Source of the DNA: Treponema maltophilum ATCC 51939
GTDB taxonomy: Bacteria; Spirochaetota; Spirochaetia; Treponematales; Treponemataceae
NCBI RefSeq assembly: GCF_000413055.1
Contig: NZ_KE332518.1
Location: 1,675,583-1,739,582, forward strand
Length of the DNA: 64,000 nt
Reading direction: 5' to 3'
Under the pieces are notes generated by a model, which was not told the DNA's origin, did no database searches, and saw only the letters and a program-made list of their open reading frames with translations. A program made the position numbers and the translations under genes. This document shows positions 1 to 9,461 of this stretch, one piece after another (position 1 is the first letter of the stretch; every line of letters starts with the position of its first letter).

Positions 1-1
1 A

Positions 2-1150
2 GCCATTACCGATAAATTGACCGAAAAAGGTATTTCCGCTCCGACCGCCGTTCAAAAGGACGTTGCCCCGTTTATATATGCGGGCACAAACTGCCTTTTC
101 GAATCGGAAACGGGAACGGGAAAAACGCTCGCCTATGCGCTTCCCCTGTTTCAGCGTTTGCTTTTTGACGCGCCGGACAAAAACGAAGCATCGCGCACAC
201 TTGCATTGCTTATTGCGGCGCCGACAAAGGAACTGGCGGCTCAAATAAAAAACGAATTGAATTTCTTTTTGGGCGAGTACGGAAAAGCCCTGCTATGCTT
301 CGGCGGTTCTCCCTTAAAGCGGCAAATCGAAGCGCTAAAAGAAAAGCCCTTTGCCGCCGTCGGTTCTCCGAGCCGGCTTTTGGAGTTGATTCAACTGAAA
401 AAAATAAAAGCGGCGCAAGTTGAAGCCCTTGTGTTCGACGAAGCCGACCGTCTTTTATCGAAAGAAATGAGCGGCGAAAGCATTGCGCTCATACAGGCGC
501 TGCCCGATTCGATTCAGTTTTGCGCATGTTCGGCAACGCTTTCGCAACAAACGCAAAGCCGTCTTGTCTCTGTTTTGCAGCGCGGCGGAACGGCAGAGCG
601 CGAAACGCACATACGCATATTGCCGAAAGAAAACATTCTTACCAAACAGATAACGCATTGGGCCTTTTATGCCGAAGAGCGCGACAAAAACAATACGCTG
701 CGCCGCTTTTTGGCGGCCGCACAACCGGAAAAAACGCTTGTTTTTTGCGGCGGAACCGATGATGCCGAACGCACGGCACAGTATTTGGCCTCAAAAAGCG
801 TGGATTGCGGCGTCCTTCATTCTCAAGCGGATAAAATCGAACGCAAACAGGCGCTCGACAGATTTAAAAGCGGTTCTTGCCCCGTACTCGTTACAAGCGA
901 CCTTTGTGCGCGCGGTTTGGACATCGGCAGCATAAGCCACGTCGTTCAAATGGGGCTTCCGTCCGACAGCGACTTTTTTATTCACCGGGCGGGGCGCACG
1001 GGACGTTCGGGCAATACGGGAACGAATGTCGTTATCGGGACGGAGGCGGAACTGTTCGACCTTGCCCGCCTCGAAAAAAAGCTCGGTTTTATCGTGTATC
1101 CGAAAGCGCTGCGCGAAGGCACTGTTGTAGCCGCCGACGACGATTGCTGA
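2..1150 (+). CDS. DEAD-box ATP-dependent RNA helicase (5' end outside window)
   Basis: ATP-dependent RNA unwinding enzyme of the DEAD-box family (ribosome assembly or RNA turnover). The reading frame is open to the left edge (A-I-T-D-K-L-T-E-K-G reads through), so the true start lies upstream and only about the first 20-40 residues (Q-motif part) are missing. Visible motifs in order: ETGTGKT (Walker A), PTKELAAQ (Ia), DEAD in VFDEADRLL (Walker B), SAT in CSATL, VLVTSDLCARGLDI and HRAGRTGR (V and VI). A TTG at 17 is in frame but has no claim to be the start. Which of the bacterial subfamilies (RhlE, CshA, DbpA) it belongs to cannot be decided; there is no basic or RRM tail after the helicase core. 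Confidence 0.93.
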   Translation, partial: AITDKLTEKGISAPTAVQKDVAPFIYAGTNCLFESETGTGKTLAYALPLFQRLLFDAPDKNEASRTLALLIAAPTKELAAQIKNELNFFLGEYGKALLCFGGSPLKRQIEALKEKPFAAVGSPSRLLELIQLKKIKAAQVEALVFDEADRLLSKEMSGESIALIQALPDSIQFCACSATLSQQTQSRLVSVLQRGGTAERETHIRILPKENILTKQITHWAFYAEERDKNNTLRRFLAAAQPEKTLVFCGGTDDAERTAQYLASKSVDCGVLHSQADKIERKQALDRFKSGSCPVLVTSDLCARGLDIGSISHVVQMGLPSDSDFFIHRAGRTGRSGNTGTNVVIGTEAELFDLARLEKKLGFIVYPKALREGTVVAADDDC

Positions 1151-1165
1151 ATGCCCGTTCATACA

Positions 1166-1194
1166 TTGACACACAGTGCCCTCCGTGATAAAAT
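1166..1194 (+). promoter_or_regulatory. Sigma-70 promoter for the PpiD-like gene
   Basis: TTGACA at 1166-1171 and TAAAAT at 1189-1194 with a 17-bp spacer, in the 85-bp gap after the helicase stop. It fits transcription of 1236-4570 as a unit; the start at 1236 has AAGGA six bases upstream. Confidence 0.75.
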
Positions 1195-1235
1195 TATTGA
1201 ATATTCACATTTTACATACGGCATAAGGATTTTAT

Positions 1236-2726
1236 ATGAAAAAAGAAGGGCATAAACCTGTTCTCAAAACGTTTCTTTCCGTAGGATCGGTTATTATTCT
1301 CGTATTGGCGGCAATCTCTTTTATCGTCATTCCGGCCATGCTTCCCGGTTCGCAGCGGCAGCTGCCGCCGGTCGGTTCCTATCGGGGCACAAAAATCGAA
1401 TACACAACCGGTTCTTATTTTGCCAACGCGGTCGATTATTACGACAGAGAGGAACGGGAGCAGCTTAAAAAGCAAAACAAATCTTCAAACGGCGGATTTT
1501 CGTTCAATACATTCAATCAGGCGTTCCGCGATGCGGTTATGATGACCGCCTTTACGGATGAGGTAAAGCGGAGCGGTTATGTCGCCCCCGCTTCGCTCGT
1601 AGAGCGCTCCATGTTGCGGTTGCGGTATTTTCAAAACGAAAACGGAGAATATTCGGCGAAAATGTACCGCGACACGCCCGACAGCCGCAAAATCGAAATT
1701 CAAAATGAAACGGAAAAGCAGCTCATATTCAACCGTTATTCCGAAGACATCGCCGGCATCAAAGTTTCGGACGCCGAAGTTCAATTCGTTTTAAACATGA
1801 ATTACCCGTCGCGTTCGTTCGACGCCGCGTTTTTTTCCACAAACGATTATCCTAAAGAAGAGGCGGCCGAGTTCGGTAAAAATCATGCCGAGCTTTTCAA
1901 AAAATACGATTTGTCCGTTATAACGGTCGCAACCGAAGCCGAAGCGAAAAAGGTTGCAAACAGACTTCAGCACAACGAATTGGTATTTTCGGATGCGGTG
2001 AGCGAATATTCGACAAAGCAGTACAGCGACGAAAACGGCGTTTTGAACGGCCGCTATCATTACCAGCTTAAAAATATTATAAAAGCGGAAGACAAATTCA
2101 AAGAAATAACGGAACTTGCGCCGGGCGGCATAAGCGGCGCGGTTGAAACGACAACCGGCTGGTCGGTTTTTACGTGTACCGGCGCGAGCGAAAACGCCGA
2201 TTTTTCGAATCAAAGCGTCGTCGATACGGTATACAATTATATGACGGTATACGAAGCCGGCACTATTGAAGAATATTTTATCAATATTGCAAAAGACTTT
2301 TCCGCACAAGCGGCGGTAAAAGACTTTTATGAAGCGGCCGAAGCTTTTAATGCGCAAACGGCGACGGTTCCCGCTTTCCCGATAAACTACGGCAACATAC
2401 AGCTTTTAAATTCGATTCAATTCGGCTTGGTGCCTCAATTGACCGGAGCTCAATCGAACGAAAAATTCCTGACAACGGCCTTTTCGCTTTCCGAAAAAGA
2501 AATTTCGGAGCCGCTGGTTGTTGAACGGAATATTGTCGTGCTGCGCCTTAAAAACGTCGAAACGGAAGATACCGAAGCCGATGTGATGCGGATGTTTTAT
2601 TCGCAGTATTACAATAATTATGCGGCGCAATCGAACGCGTACGCGGTTCAATCTTTTTTTATGGCAAGTCCGCACTTAAAGAACAATATGCTGAATGTCT
2701 TCTTTAAGTATTTTATGGCAAGCTGA
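1236..2726 (+). CDS. Membrane-anchored SurA/PpiD-like periplasmic foldase
   Basis: 496 residues with a single N-terminal membrane segment (about 13-35) and a large periplasmic part. The layout (SurA-type N-terminal helices, a parvulin-like stretch about 190-310 with the ITELAPGGISGAVETTTGW segment typical of rotamase domains, then a long C-terminal helical part) resembles PpiD/SurA chaperones that help envelope proteins fold. The parvulin domain is divergent, so peptidyl-prolyl isomerase activity is not assured; a chaperone-only role is possible. The start has a good Shine-Dalgarno (AAGGA). It is followed after 8 bp by the DUF115 gene, so the two are probably co-transcribed. Confidence 0.8.
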   Translation: MKKEGHKPVLKTFLSVGSVIILVLAAISFIVIPAMLPGSQRQLPPVGSYRGTKIEYTTGSYFANAVDYYDREEREQLKKQNKSSNGGFSFNTFNQAFRDAVMMTAFTDEVKRSGYVAPASLVERSMLRLRYFQNENGEYSAKMYRDTPDSRKIEIQNETEKQLIFNRYSEDIAGIKVSDAEVQFVLNMNYPSRSFDAAFFSTNDYPKEEAAEFGKNHAELFKKYDLSVITVATEAEAKKVANRLQHNELVFSDAVSEYSTKQYSDENGVLNGRYHYQLKNIIKAEDKFKEITELAPGGISGAVETTTGWSVFTCTGASENADFSNQSVVDTVYNYMTVYEAGTIEEYFINIAKDFSAQAAVKDFYEAAEAFNAQTATVPAFPINYGNIQLLNSIQFGLVPQLTGAQSNEKFLTTAFSLSEKEISEPLVVERNIVVLRLKNVETEDTEADVMRMFYSQYYNNYAAQSNAYAVQSFFMASPHLKNNMLNVFFKYFMAS

Positions 2727-2734
2727 AAAGGGCG

Positions 2735-4570
2735 ATGACCGAAGATGATGCACCCCGTGCGGTAGACGCCGGACGGGGTGTTTCCGTTTTATACAAGGGC
2801 CGCTATTTATTTTCGCGCTACGATCCGTATAAAACGCTGCAAAAGCGGCTTGAATCGTTCAGCGTACTGCCTGAAAGTTTAATCCTTTGTTTTTCCCCCG
2901 TTCTTCCTTTTGTAATCGATTCGATTCGGCGCATGCTCATGCGCAAAAATATTTCCGGCTGTTTTATTCTCGGTGCGGAAGCGGACGAAGCATTGTACGA
3001 TTTTTACCGTGCGCAAAAAAAAGCGGAAACTCAAAAAACGAATGCGGACATTCAAGCACCGCACGGGGATTTTCCGCACACAACGGACTTTTCGCAAACT
3101 CCGGCCGCTGAAAACGCGCGGGACTTTTGCCCCGACGCGGCGGTTTTGCTCAATCAGGTAAGCGACATCGCCCGGCTTTTGGAAGGAGCGCCTTTCGGCG
3201 GACGGTACGAAGGCGTAAAACTGCCGGATATCGGCTTTTTTAAGCGGGTTCTCGTATTTGAAGCGTCCGGCGCCGCGGCTTTTTACAAAAACTTTTACGC
3301 ACAAAGTGCGGCCCTTGCGCAAAACGGCATAAGCATGTTTTGGAAAAACACAATGACCTTGGTGCGTTTGGGGCGTCTTTTTTCGCGCAATGTACTGAAA
3401 AACGCGGCGCAAGCCGCCGTATCGCCGCCGCTTGCACAGGCGTCGGTACGCCGCCCGATTTTGGTTACGGGCGCAGGCCCTTCGCTCGATGCGCTTATTC
3501 CTTTTATGCGCAAATACCGGAAAGATTTTTATCTTCTTGCCGTAGACGCGGCATTCCGTCCGCTTTTAGACAGCGGCATACGGCCCGATGCCGTCGTCGC
3601 GGTTGAAAGCCAATGCGTAAGCCGAAGAGCCTTTTTCGGCACAAAGGGAAGCGGCGTTCCTATCATCGCGGACCTGTGCGCAAGAAGCGCCAATCTGCGT
3701 GTAAGCGGCGGCACGGTTTCGTTTTTTATGTCCGAATACGCAAAACTTCCCCTGCTCGGCCGCATAAAAAAAGCGCTGCCCGACGTACCGGTATTTCCGC
3801 CGCTCGGATCGGTAGGCTTGGCCGCCGTGGAAATCGCCCTTTTTTTGCGCCGCGCAGAGGCGAGTGTCTTTGTCTGCGGCCTCGACTTTTCGTATCCTGC
3901 GGGATTAAGCCATTGCAAAGAAAGTCCTTCATACAAAGAAATGATGAATGAATCGAACCGGCTCTCGCCTGCGGGGAATCCTTCGGCAGCATTTAAAGCC
4001 GGCGCTTTTTTTATCGAAGGAAAAACCGGTTCACAAGCGGCCTGCGACCCTGCTTTAAAATCCTATGCGGAACTTTTTTCGGCCCGCTATAAAAACACGG
4101 AAAACCTGTACGACCTTTCGCCTTCGGGCATCGATTTGACTTTGCCGCGCATCAGCGAAGCGGACGCATGCCGTCTTATGGAAGCGTTCAGTGCCCGGAC
4201 AAACCGCCGAGAACCGGCCGCGCGCGAGGGAGAAACAAGTTACGCCGCAGCAAAAAAATCGGAAAAAGAAAATGCAAACGGGCGGGAAAAAATCCGTGCG
4301 ATTTCCGCTTTTTATGAAGAAGAAAAAAAACGATTGCACACGCTGCGCGCAGCCCTTACGGGCGAACAGCCGTTAGGTGAAGCCGATTTAAAAGCGCGGC
4401 TTGAAGAATGCAGCTATTTATATGTACACTTCCCGGATGCGCGGCACGGCGCCGTTTTATCGCAAAGTTTTTTAAACCGCGTCAGAAGCGAAATCGACTT
4501 TTTCCTGAAAACCGTCGAAAATACAGCGGCTGCGGCTATCGTTCGAAAAAGTTTTAAACATGCAGATTAA
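2735..4570 (+). CDS. DUF115 / motility-associated factor glycosyltransferase-like protein
   Basis: 611 residues. The centre holds the DUF115 (MptE-like, 'motility associated factor') Rossmann-like fold, with GAGPSLD at 246-252 followed by alternating strands and an AVDAAFRPLL..GIRPDAVVAVE segment. In other flagellated bacteria this family is tied to glycosylation of flagellin; in a spirochaete with periplasmic flagella a similar role is an inference. Residues 480-560 are rich in Lys, Glu and Ala and are probably coiled or extended. The ATG at 2735 lies 8 bp after the previous stop and follows AAAAGGG. Confidence 0.8.
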   Translation: MTEDDAPRAVDAGRGVSVLYKGRYLFSRYDPYKTLQKRLESFSVLPESLILCFSPVLPFVIDSIRRMLMRKNISGCFILGAEADEALYDFYRAQKKAETQKTNADIQAPHGDFPHTTDFSQTPAAENARDFCPDAAVLLNQVSDIARLLEGAPFGGRYEGVKLPDIGFFKRVLVFEASGAAAFYKNFYAQSAALAQNGISMFWKNTMTLVRLGRLFSRNVLKNAAQAAVSPPLAQASVRRPILVTGAGPSLDALIPFMRKYRKDFYLLAVDAAFRPLLDSGIRPDAVVAVESQCVSRRAFFGTKGSGVPIIADLCARSANLRVSGGTVSFFMSEYAKLPLLGRIKKALPDVPVFPPLGSVGLAAVEIALFLRRAEASVFVCGLDFSYPAGLSHCKESPSYKEMMNESNRLSPAGNPSAAFKAGAFFIEGKTGSQAACDPALKSYAELFSARYKNTENLYDLSPSGIDLTLPRISEADACRLMEAFSARTNRREPAAREGETSYAAAKKSEKENANGREKIRAISAFYEEEKKRLHTLRAALTGEQPLGEADLKARLEECSYLYVHFPDARHGAVLSQSFLNRVRSEIDFFLKTVENTAAAAIVRKSFKHAD

Positions 4571-4683
4571 ATTAAGTTCACAAGCCGTTCACGGCCTCCG
4601 TTCCACGCGTCTATTTATGAGAAAGAGGTTTCCTTTGTCGTTTTTTGCTCGTACCGAATCCCCGTTTTTTTTTAAAACGCCAC

Positions 4684-4712
4684 TTGTTTTTTAGAAAGAA
4701 CACGGGTATAAT
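4684..4712 (+). promoter_or_regulatory. Promoter of the ABC importer genes
   Basis: TTGTTT at 4684-4689 and a perfect TATAAT at 4707-4712, spacer 17 bp. The start at 4751 has AGGAG at 4741-4745. The rest of the 180-bp gap (4571-4683) holds no gene that I can see. Confidence 0.75.
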
Positions 4713-4750
4713 TTTATAGATACATTTTTTATACGTTTATAGGAGTTGTT

Positions 4751-5797
4751 ATGAAAAAATTATGGGCAATTGCAATGTGCATTCTTATGACAGCGGCACT
4801 TTGCATATCCTGCAAGCCGAAAGCGAAAGACGCCGGCGAACTGGTTGTATACGGTTCGTGCGAAGAAGCGTATGTCGCCGCCGTTTGCGCAAAGTTTGAA
4901 GAGCTTACCGGAGTTAAAACCACTTATCAGCGGCTTTCCACCGGCGAAGTTTTTACGAAAATCGAAGAAGAAAACGGCAACCCTTCCGCAGACGTGTGGT
5001 TCGGCGGCACGACCGATCCGTACAATATGGCGGCAAACAAGGGATTGCTTTTCCCGTACAAAGCCGAAAACGCAAAACACCTTATCGGTCCGCAATACAA
5101 AGATAAGAATGACAATTGGTACGGCATTTACCGCGGCATCTTGGGATTTTTTTGGAACACGGAAGAGATGAGCCGCTTAGGTTTGCAGCCGCCCAAAGAC
5201 TGGGACGATTTATTAAAACCCGAATACAAAGGTCTTATTTCATTTGCGAACCCGAATACGGCGGGAACGGGAAAACTCATTATCAATACGATCGTTCAAA
5301 TGCGCGGCGAACAGGAAGCCATGAAGTATTTTGCCGCCTTGGATAAAAATATCGCTCAGTACACCAAATCCGGTTCGGGTCCTTCCAAAATGGTTCCGAT
5401 GGGTGAAATCGTTATCGGCATCGGATTTTTGCACGATGTCGTGTATCAGATTGTGGACAACGGCTATAACAACCTCGGAATGACCGCCCCCGCTTCGGGA
5501 ACAAGCTACGAAATCGGCGCGACGGCGATTTTTAAGGGAGCGAAAAACCTTGACAACGCGAAAAAATTCATCGAATTCGCCCTTTCGCCCGATTGCGTCG
5601 ATTTGGCACAGGAAAACGGTTCGTACCAATTCCTCGTTATCGACAACGCAAAACCGGTTGCGGCTGCGGTAAAAGCCGGCTTGGATAAAATCCAAACAAT
5701 CAATTACAACTTTGCAGATGCAGCCGAAAACGGTCCCAAGTATATAAAAGAATTTTTTGCAACCATTGCAAACGACGACCGTGTAAAAACAAAATAA
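4751..5797 (+). CDS. ABC importer substrate-binding lipoprotein (iron/AfuA type, COG1840)
   Basis: 348 residues, starting with a lipoprotein signal whose lipobox is LCISC (Cys near residue 20). The mature part begins VVYGSCEEAY and contains GEVFTKIEEE and ADVWFGGTTDPY, typical of the Fe(III)-binding FbpA/AfuA-like family, which also includes phosphonate, thiamine and spermidine binders. Iron is the commonest ligand for the family, but I cannot read the ligand from the sequence. It heads a three-gene importer with the permease (5880) and ATPase (7583); a hairpin terminator after it may keep the binding protein in excess over the membrane parts. Confidence 0.88.
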   Translation: MKKLWAIAMCILMTAALCISCKPKAKDAGELVVYGSCEEAYVAAVCAKFEELTGVKTTYQRLSTGEVFTKIEEENGNPSADVWFGGTTDPYNMAANKGLLFPYKAENAKHLIGPQYKDKNDNWYGIYRGILGFFWNTEEMSRLGLQPPKDWDDLLKPEYKGLISFANPNTAGTGKLIINTIVQMRGEQEAMKYFAALDKNIAQYTKSGSGPSKMVPMGEIVIGIGFLHDVVYQIVDNGYNNLGMTAPASGTSYEIGATAIFKGAKNLDNAKKFIEFALSPDCVDLAQENGSYQFLVIDNAKPVAAAVKAGLDKIQTINYNFADAAENGPKYIKEFFATIANDDRVKTK

Positions 5798-5811
5798 GCG
5801 CGTCTAAGAGG

Positions 5812-5852
5812 AAAGCGCCGAAGGCGGACAATACCGTTTCGGCGCTTTTTTT
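5812..5852 (+). terminator. Intrinsic terminator/attenuator inside the ABC importer operon
   Basis: Perfect 11-bp stem AAAGCGCCGAA (5812-5822) / TTCGGCGCTTT (5838-5848), 15-nt loop, then a T run to 5852. It lies between the binding-protein stop (5797) and the permease start (5880). I see no clear new promoter in the remaining 27 bp, so it probably acts by partial termination, or protects the upstream message 3' end. Confidence 0.8.
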
Positions 5853-5879
5853 GCATGATGTGCATGAACAGGAAAAGGT

Positions 5880-7583
5880 ATGTCTTCTTCACAAAAAAAA
5901 GAACTTGACAGAAAAAAATTATTCGCCGATCCGTTTTTAATAACGGTGATCGCAGGCATTTTTTTATTTTTATTTCTTTTTATTTTATACCCGCTCAGCA
6001 TCCTGCTGGTCGACAGTATGTATGTGGATAAGCGTTTTACGCTCGATGTTTTTTTCAGAATACTCAACATGCATTCGTTCAAAACGGCTATAACGAACAC
6101 GCTGTTTTTGGGCTTAATTACCGGCATTGCGGCAACCCTCATAGGTTTTTTATTTGCGTATGTTGATGCATACGTCAACACGGGATCGAAGGCGGTAAAA
6201 GGCTTGTTCAACGCCGTTTCGATTTTACCGGTCGTTTCGCCGCCCTTTGTGCTGTCGCTTTCGGCAATTCTGTTGTTCGGCAGAACGGGTATCGTTACCA
6301 GAGGCTGGCTCAATTTAAACAGCACCGGTTTATACGGACTTCCCGGCATTGCCCTTGTGCAAACGCTCACCTTTTTTCCGGTGTGCTATCTTATGCTGAA
6401 AGGGTTGCTTAAAAATATAGATCCTTCGCTTGAAGAAGCCGCGCGCAACATGGGCGCTTCGCGCTGGCATGTATTTAAAACGGTTACCCTGCCCCTTTTG
6501 CTGCCGGGACTCGGCAATGCGTTTCTTATTACGTTTATAGAATCGGTTGCCGACTTTGCAAACCCGATGATTATCGGCGGCAACTACGACACGCTTGCAA
6601 CTTCGATATACCTTCAGCTCACCGGCGCCTACGATAAAAGCGGAGCCGCGGCAATGGCGGTTGTGCTTTTAACCATATCGATGGGGCTGTTCCTTATGGA
6701 GAAATACTATTTGGAACGCAAATCGGTCGCAACCTTAACAGGCAAAGCATCGCGCGAACGCGCCCTTATGAACGATAAAAGCGTACGCATTCCGCTTATC
6801 GCTTTTTGCGTTACCGTAACGGTTTTCGTATTGATTATGTACGCTTTGGTACCCTTCGGTTCCCTATTCAAGCTCTGGGGGCGCGATTATTCGCTGTCGC
6901 TTAAATGGTACGAGTACGTGTTTAAAAATAACGGCTACCGCGTTTTTACGGATTCGATTTTACTTTCTTTAATAGCCTCTCCGCTGACGGCTCTGTTATC
7001 GATGATGATTTCGTATTTGGTTGTAAAGCGGAACTTTAAAGGCAAAGCGCTTATGGAATTTACGGCCATGCTCGCAATGGCCGTTCCGGGAACCGTTTTG
7101 GGCGTCGGCTTTATACGCGGTTTTAACAGCGGACTTTTTCATACCGGCTTGCTGCAAGGCTTATACGGAACGGGCGCCATATTGGTCATCGTATTCATCG
7201 TGCGCTCTCTTCCGGTCGGTACGAGAAGCGGCATTGCGGCGCTCAGGCAAATAGATAAATCGATTGAAGAATCGGCCTACGATTTGGGCGCAAACAGCGC
7301 GAAGGTGTTTACGTCGGTTACGCTGCCGCTCATCAAAGAATCGTTTTTCAGCGGCTTGGTAACGACCTTTGTCCGTTCGATCACGGCGATTTCGGCAATC
7401 ATCCTGCTCGTAACGCCCAAATTTCTTTTAATCACGGTGCGCATAAACGAACACGCCGAAAAAGGAAACTACAGCATAGCCTGTACCTACGCGACCGTTT
7501 TGATACTGATTACCTATACGGCCATTATGATTATGAATATTGTGCTTAAACGATTCGGTAAAAGCACACAAAGGGGACTATAA
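5880..7583 (+). CDS. ABC importer permease, two fused transmembrane domains (FbpB-like)
   Basis: 567 residues with about 12 membrane segments, made of two BinBD-type permease halves. Each half carries the cytoplasmic EAA loop that docks onto the ATPase: EEAARNMGASRWHVFKTV in the first half and EESAYDLGANSAKVFTSV in the second. This fused arrangement is usual for Fe(III) importers of the FbpABC kind. Its stop overlaps the ATPase start (TAATG), indicating translational coupling. Confidence 0.92.
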   Translation: MSSSQKKELDRKKLFADPFLITVIAGIFLFLFLFILYPLSILLVDSMYVDKRFTLDVFFRILNMHSFKTAITNTLFLGLITGIAATLIGFLFAYVDAYVNTGSKAVKGLFNAVSILPVVSPPFVLSLSAILLFGRTGIVTRGWLNLNSTGLYGLPGIALVQTLTFFPVCYLMLKGLLKNIDPSLEEAARNMGASRWHVFKTVTLPLLLPGLGNAFLITFIESVADFANPMIIGGNYDTLATSIYLQLTGAYDKSGAAAMAVVLLTISMGLFLMEKYYLERKSVATLTGKASRERALMNDKSVRIPLIAFCVTVTVFVLIMYALVPFGSLFKLWGRDYSLSLKWYEYVFKNNGYRVFTDSILLSLIASPLTALLSMMISYLVVKRNFKGKALMEFTAMLAMAVPGTVLGVGFIRGFNSGLFHTGLLQGLYGTGAILVIVFIVRSLPVGTRSGIAALRQIDKSIEESAYDLGANSAKVFTSVTLPLIKESFFSGLVTTFVRSITAISAIILLVTPKFLLITVRINEHAEKGNYSIACTYATVLILITYTAIMIMNIVLKRFGKSTQRGL

Positions 7584-8662
7584 TGAAAAAAACTTCAAAA
7601 GGCGTGCGCCTTGACCATATAACGAAAATCTATCAGGATCCCAAAACCAAAAAGGAATTCGCCGCCGTAGACGACATAACGCTCGACATAAAACCCGGCA
7701 GTTTTGTAACGCTGCTCGGACCGTCCGGCTGCGGCAAAACGACAACGCTGCGCATGATTGCCGGCTTTGAAAGTCCGGACAAGGGCGAAATATATTTGGG
7801 CGACGAAGCGATCAACGCTTTAACGCCGAACAAGCGCGACACGGCGATGGTTTTTCAAAGCTACGCCCTTTTACCGCACTACAACGTATTCGACAACGTT
7901 GCCTACGGCTTAAAGCTGCGCAAAGTGCCCAAAGACGAAATACGGCAGCGCGTGCTCGACATGCTTAAATTGGTCGAACTAGACGGCTTGGAAGACCGCA
8001 TGACAAACCAGCTTTCCGGCGGCCAGCAGCAGCGGGTTGCATTGGCGCGCGCTTTGGTGGTGGAGCCGGGCGTTTTGCTGTTCGACGAACCCCTTTCGAA
8101 CCTCGACGCAAAACTGCGCGTCGCGATGCGAACGGAAATCAGAAAAATTCAGCAGGCGGTCGGCATAACGGCGGTGTACGTTACCCACGACCAAGCCGAA
8201 GCGATGAGCTTGTCCGACGAAATAATCATTATGCACAAGGGCGTCATTGCGCAAATCGGCAGCCCCGAAGACATTTACTACAAACCGAACAACGAATTCG
8301 TTGCCGACTTTATCGGCGAAGTGAATTTTTTAAACGGAACGGTTTCTTCGCGCAGCGGTAAAACCGCTTCGGTTAAGGTCGGAAGTTCAACTATCGAAAC
8401 CGAAGGGAACGAAAACTTAAAAGAAGGTTCTCCGTGCAAAATCGTGCTCCGCCCCGAATCGGTGTCGCTTGCCGACAAGGGACTTGTTCCCTGCACGGTA
8501 AGCCTTTCAACCTTTATGGGCGCGTATCAATACTATTGGGCCGAAACCGAAGCGGGAACGGTTAAAATTACCGAATACAATCCCAAAAATAAAAAGCTCT
8601 ACCGCGTCGGCGACAAAGCGTTTTTAACCTTCGACAGCTCAAACTTGCACATGCTGCCCTAA
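7583..8662 (+). CDS. ABC importer ATPase (FbpC/PotA-like)
   Basis: 359 residues, the energy-coupling subunit of the importer. Walker A GPSGCGKT at about 46-53, signature LSGGQQQ, Walker B VLLFDEPLSNLDA, switch His in YVTHDQAEA; the C-terminal third (from about 240) is a TOBE regulatory domain. Start codon overlaps the permease stop by one base. The subfamily covers iron, polyamine and 2-aminoethylphosphonate transporters; the binding protein favours the iron-type group. Confidence 0.94.
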   Translation: MKKTSKGVRLDHITKIYQDPKTKKEFAAVDDITLDIKPGSFVTLLGPSGCGKTTTLRMIAGFESPDKGEIYLGDEAINALTPNKRDTAMVFQSYALLPHYNVFDNVAYGLKLRKVPKDEIRQRVLDMLKLVELDGLEDRMTNQLSGGQQQRVALARALVVEPGVLLFDEPLSNLDAKLRVAMRTEIRKIQQAVGITAVYVTHDQAEAMSLSDEIIIMHKGVIAQIGSPEDIYYKPNNEFVADFIGEVNFLNGTVSSRSGKTASVKVGSSTIETEGNENLKEGSPCKIVLRPESVSLADKGLVPCTVSLSTFMGAYQYYWAETEAGTVKITEYNPKNKKLYRVGDKAFLTFDSSNLHMLP

Positions 8663-8673
8663 GTTCCGAAAAA

Positions 8674-9315
8674 TCAGCGCTGCCGGAAAATATTCCCCGA
8701 AGAAAATTGCCGGCAGCCCCACAGCGCAAACAAAACATACGCGGCGCTTGCAAGGGCAATCGTCCACACGGGAGTTGCCAAAAGGTGCATAACGTCGATT
8801 GCGGGCGGAACAAGGAGCGCCGCACACAGGATAAGCTGCGGCAAAGCGCTTTTCGGCGCGGCGCCGTTTAAACGGTCATTTAAAAGCGAAAACGCGTATT
8901 TCAGCGCAAAAAGCATACCGGTATATACAACGGGTTTTACGAACAAAAGATACCAATCGAAAACCGCATTGCGGTGAATGATCCGCGCGGGCATAAAAAC
9001 CGAATAAAAAGCCGCAAGGCCGAAAAATAAAGAGAGCAGCGCTTGGTCGCGCTTTTTTATAAAAATCAAACAGGCGGCCGTGCAAAAAAAACAGGGCAGC
9101 AGTACTTCAAAGCAAAGGTAAAAAGCGTAGTTCGAAAAAAACGCATAACGGGTAAGATAATAAGAAGATGTAAACATACATTCGACAAAAGAATACAAAG
9201 CGCCGAGCACAAAACCGGTTAATACGGACGCATAGGGCACGTTTTCCCGCGAATCGTTTTTGAGTATCGCATAGGCAAGCGATATCGGAAGCACAAGGAT
9301 CATAAAAAGCTTCAT
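8674..9315 (-). CDS. Polytopic membrane protein of unknown function
   Basis: 213 residues with about six hydrophobic segments and short, often basic, loops. I do not recognise a family. It is convergent with the ABC ATPase gene (11 bp apart) and divergent from infC, so it stands alone. The start ATG at 9315 begins MKLFMILVLPISLAYAIL and has an AAGGATC sequence just downstream rather than upstream, so an internal start is conceivable. Nothing in the context suggests a function. Confidence 0.65.
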   Translation of the reverse strand: MKLFMILVLPISLAYAILKNDSRENVPYASVLTGFVLGALYSFVECMFTSSYYLTRYAFFSNYAFYLCFEVLLPCFFCTAACLIFIKKRDQALLSLFFGLAAFYSVFMPARIIHRNAVFDWYLLFVKPVVYTGMLFALKYAFSLLNDRLNGAAPKSALPQLILCAALLVPPAIDVMHLLATPVWTIALASAAYVLFALWGCRQFSSGNIFRQR

Positions 9316-9355
9316 AATACTTAATTATACCCGAAAAGACGGAAGTTTCAAGTAC

Positions 9356-9385
9356 TGGACAATAAGCTTTATTTTATGATATAAT
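9356..9385 (+). promoter_or_regulatory. Promoter of the infC-rpmI-rplT operon
   Basis: TGGACA at 9356-9361 and TATAAT at 9380-9385, spacer 18 bp, with TG at 9377-9378 giving an extended -10. The leader of about 70 nt contains a small stem TGCTC/GAGCA (9419-9436) before AAGGAGGA. I see no larger L20-binding structure. Confidence 0.7.
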
Positions 9386-9461
9386 CTTTTCTATGCTTTA
9401 GACTATCTTGTTTTTTCGTGCTCATTTCGGGGAGCAAAAGAAATAACGGGAAGGAGGATCG

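Noticed and set aside
4578-4593. 16-nt sequence TCACAAGCCGTTCACG also present at 59841-59856, both in gaps
   Set aside because: About one 16-nt match per 64 kb is expected by chance when both strands are compared, and the flanks do not match.
9392-9461. L20 autoregulatory structure in the infC leader
   Set aside because: Only a 5-bp stem is visible; the leader is too short for the known L20-binding pseudoknot.
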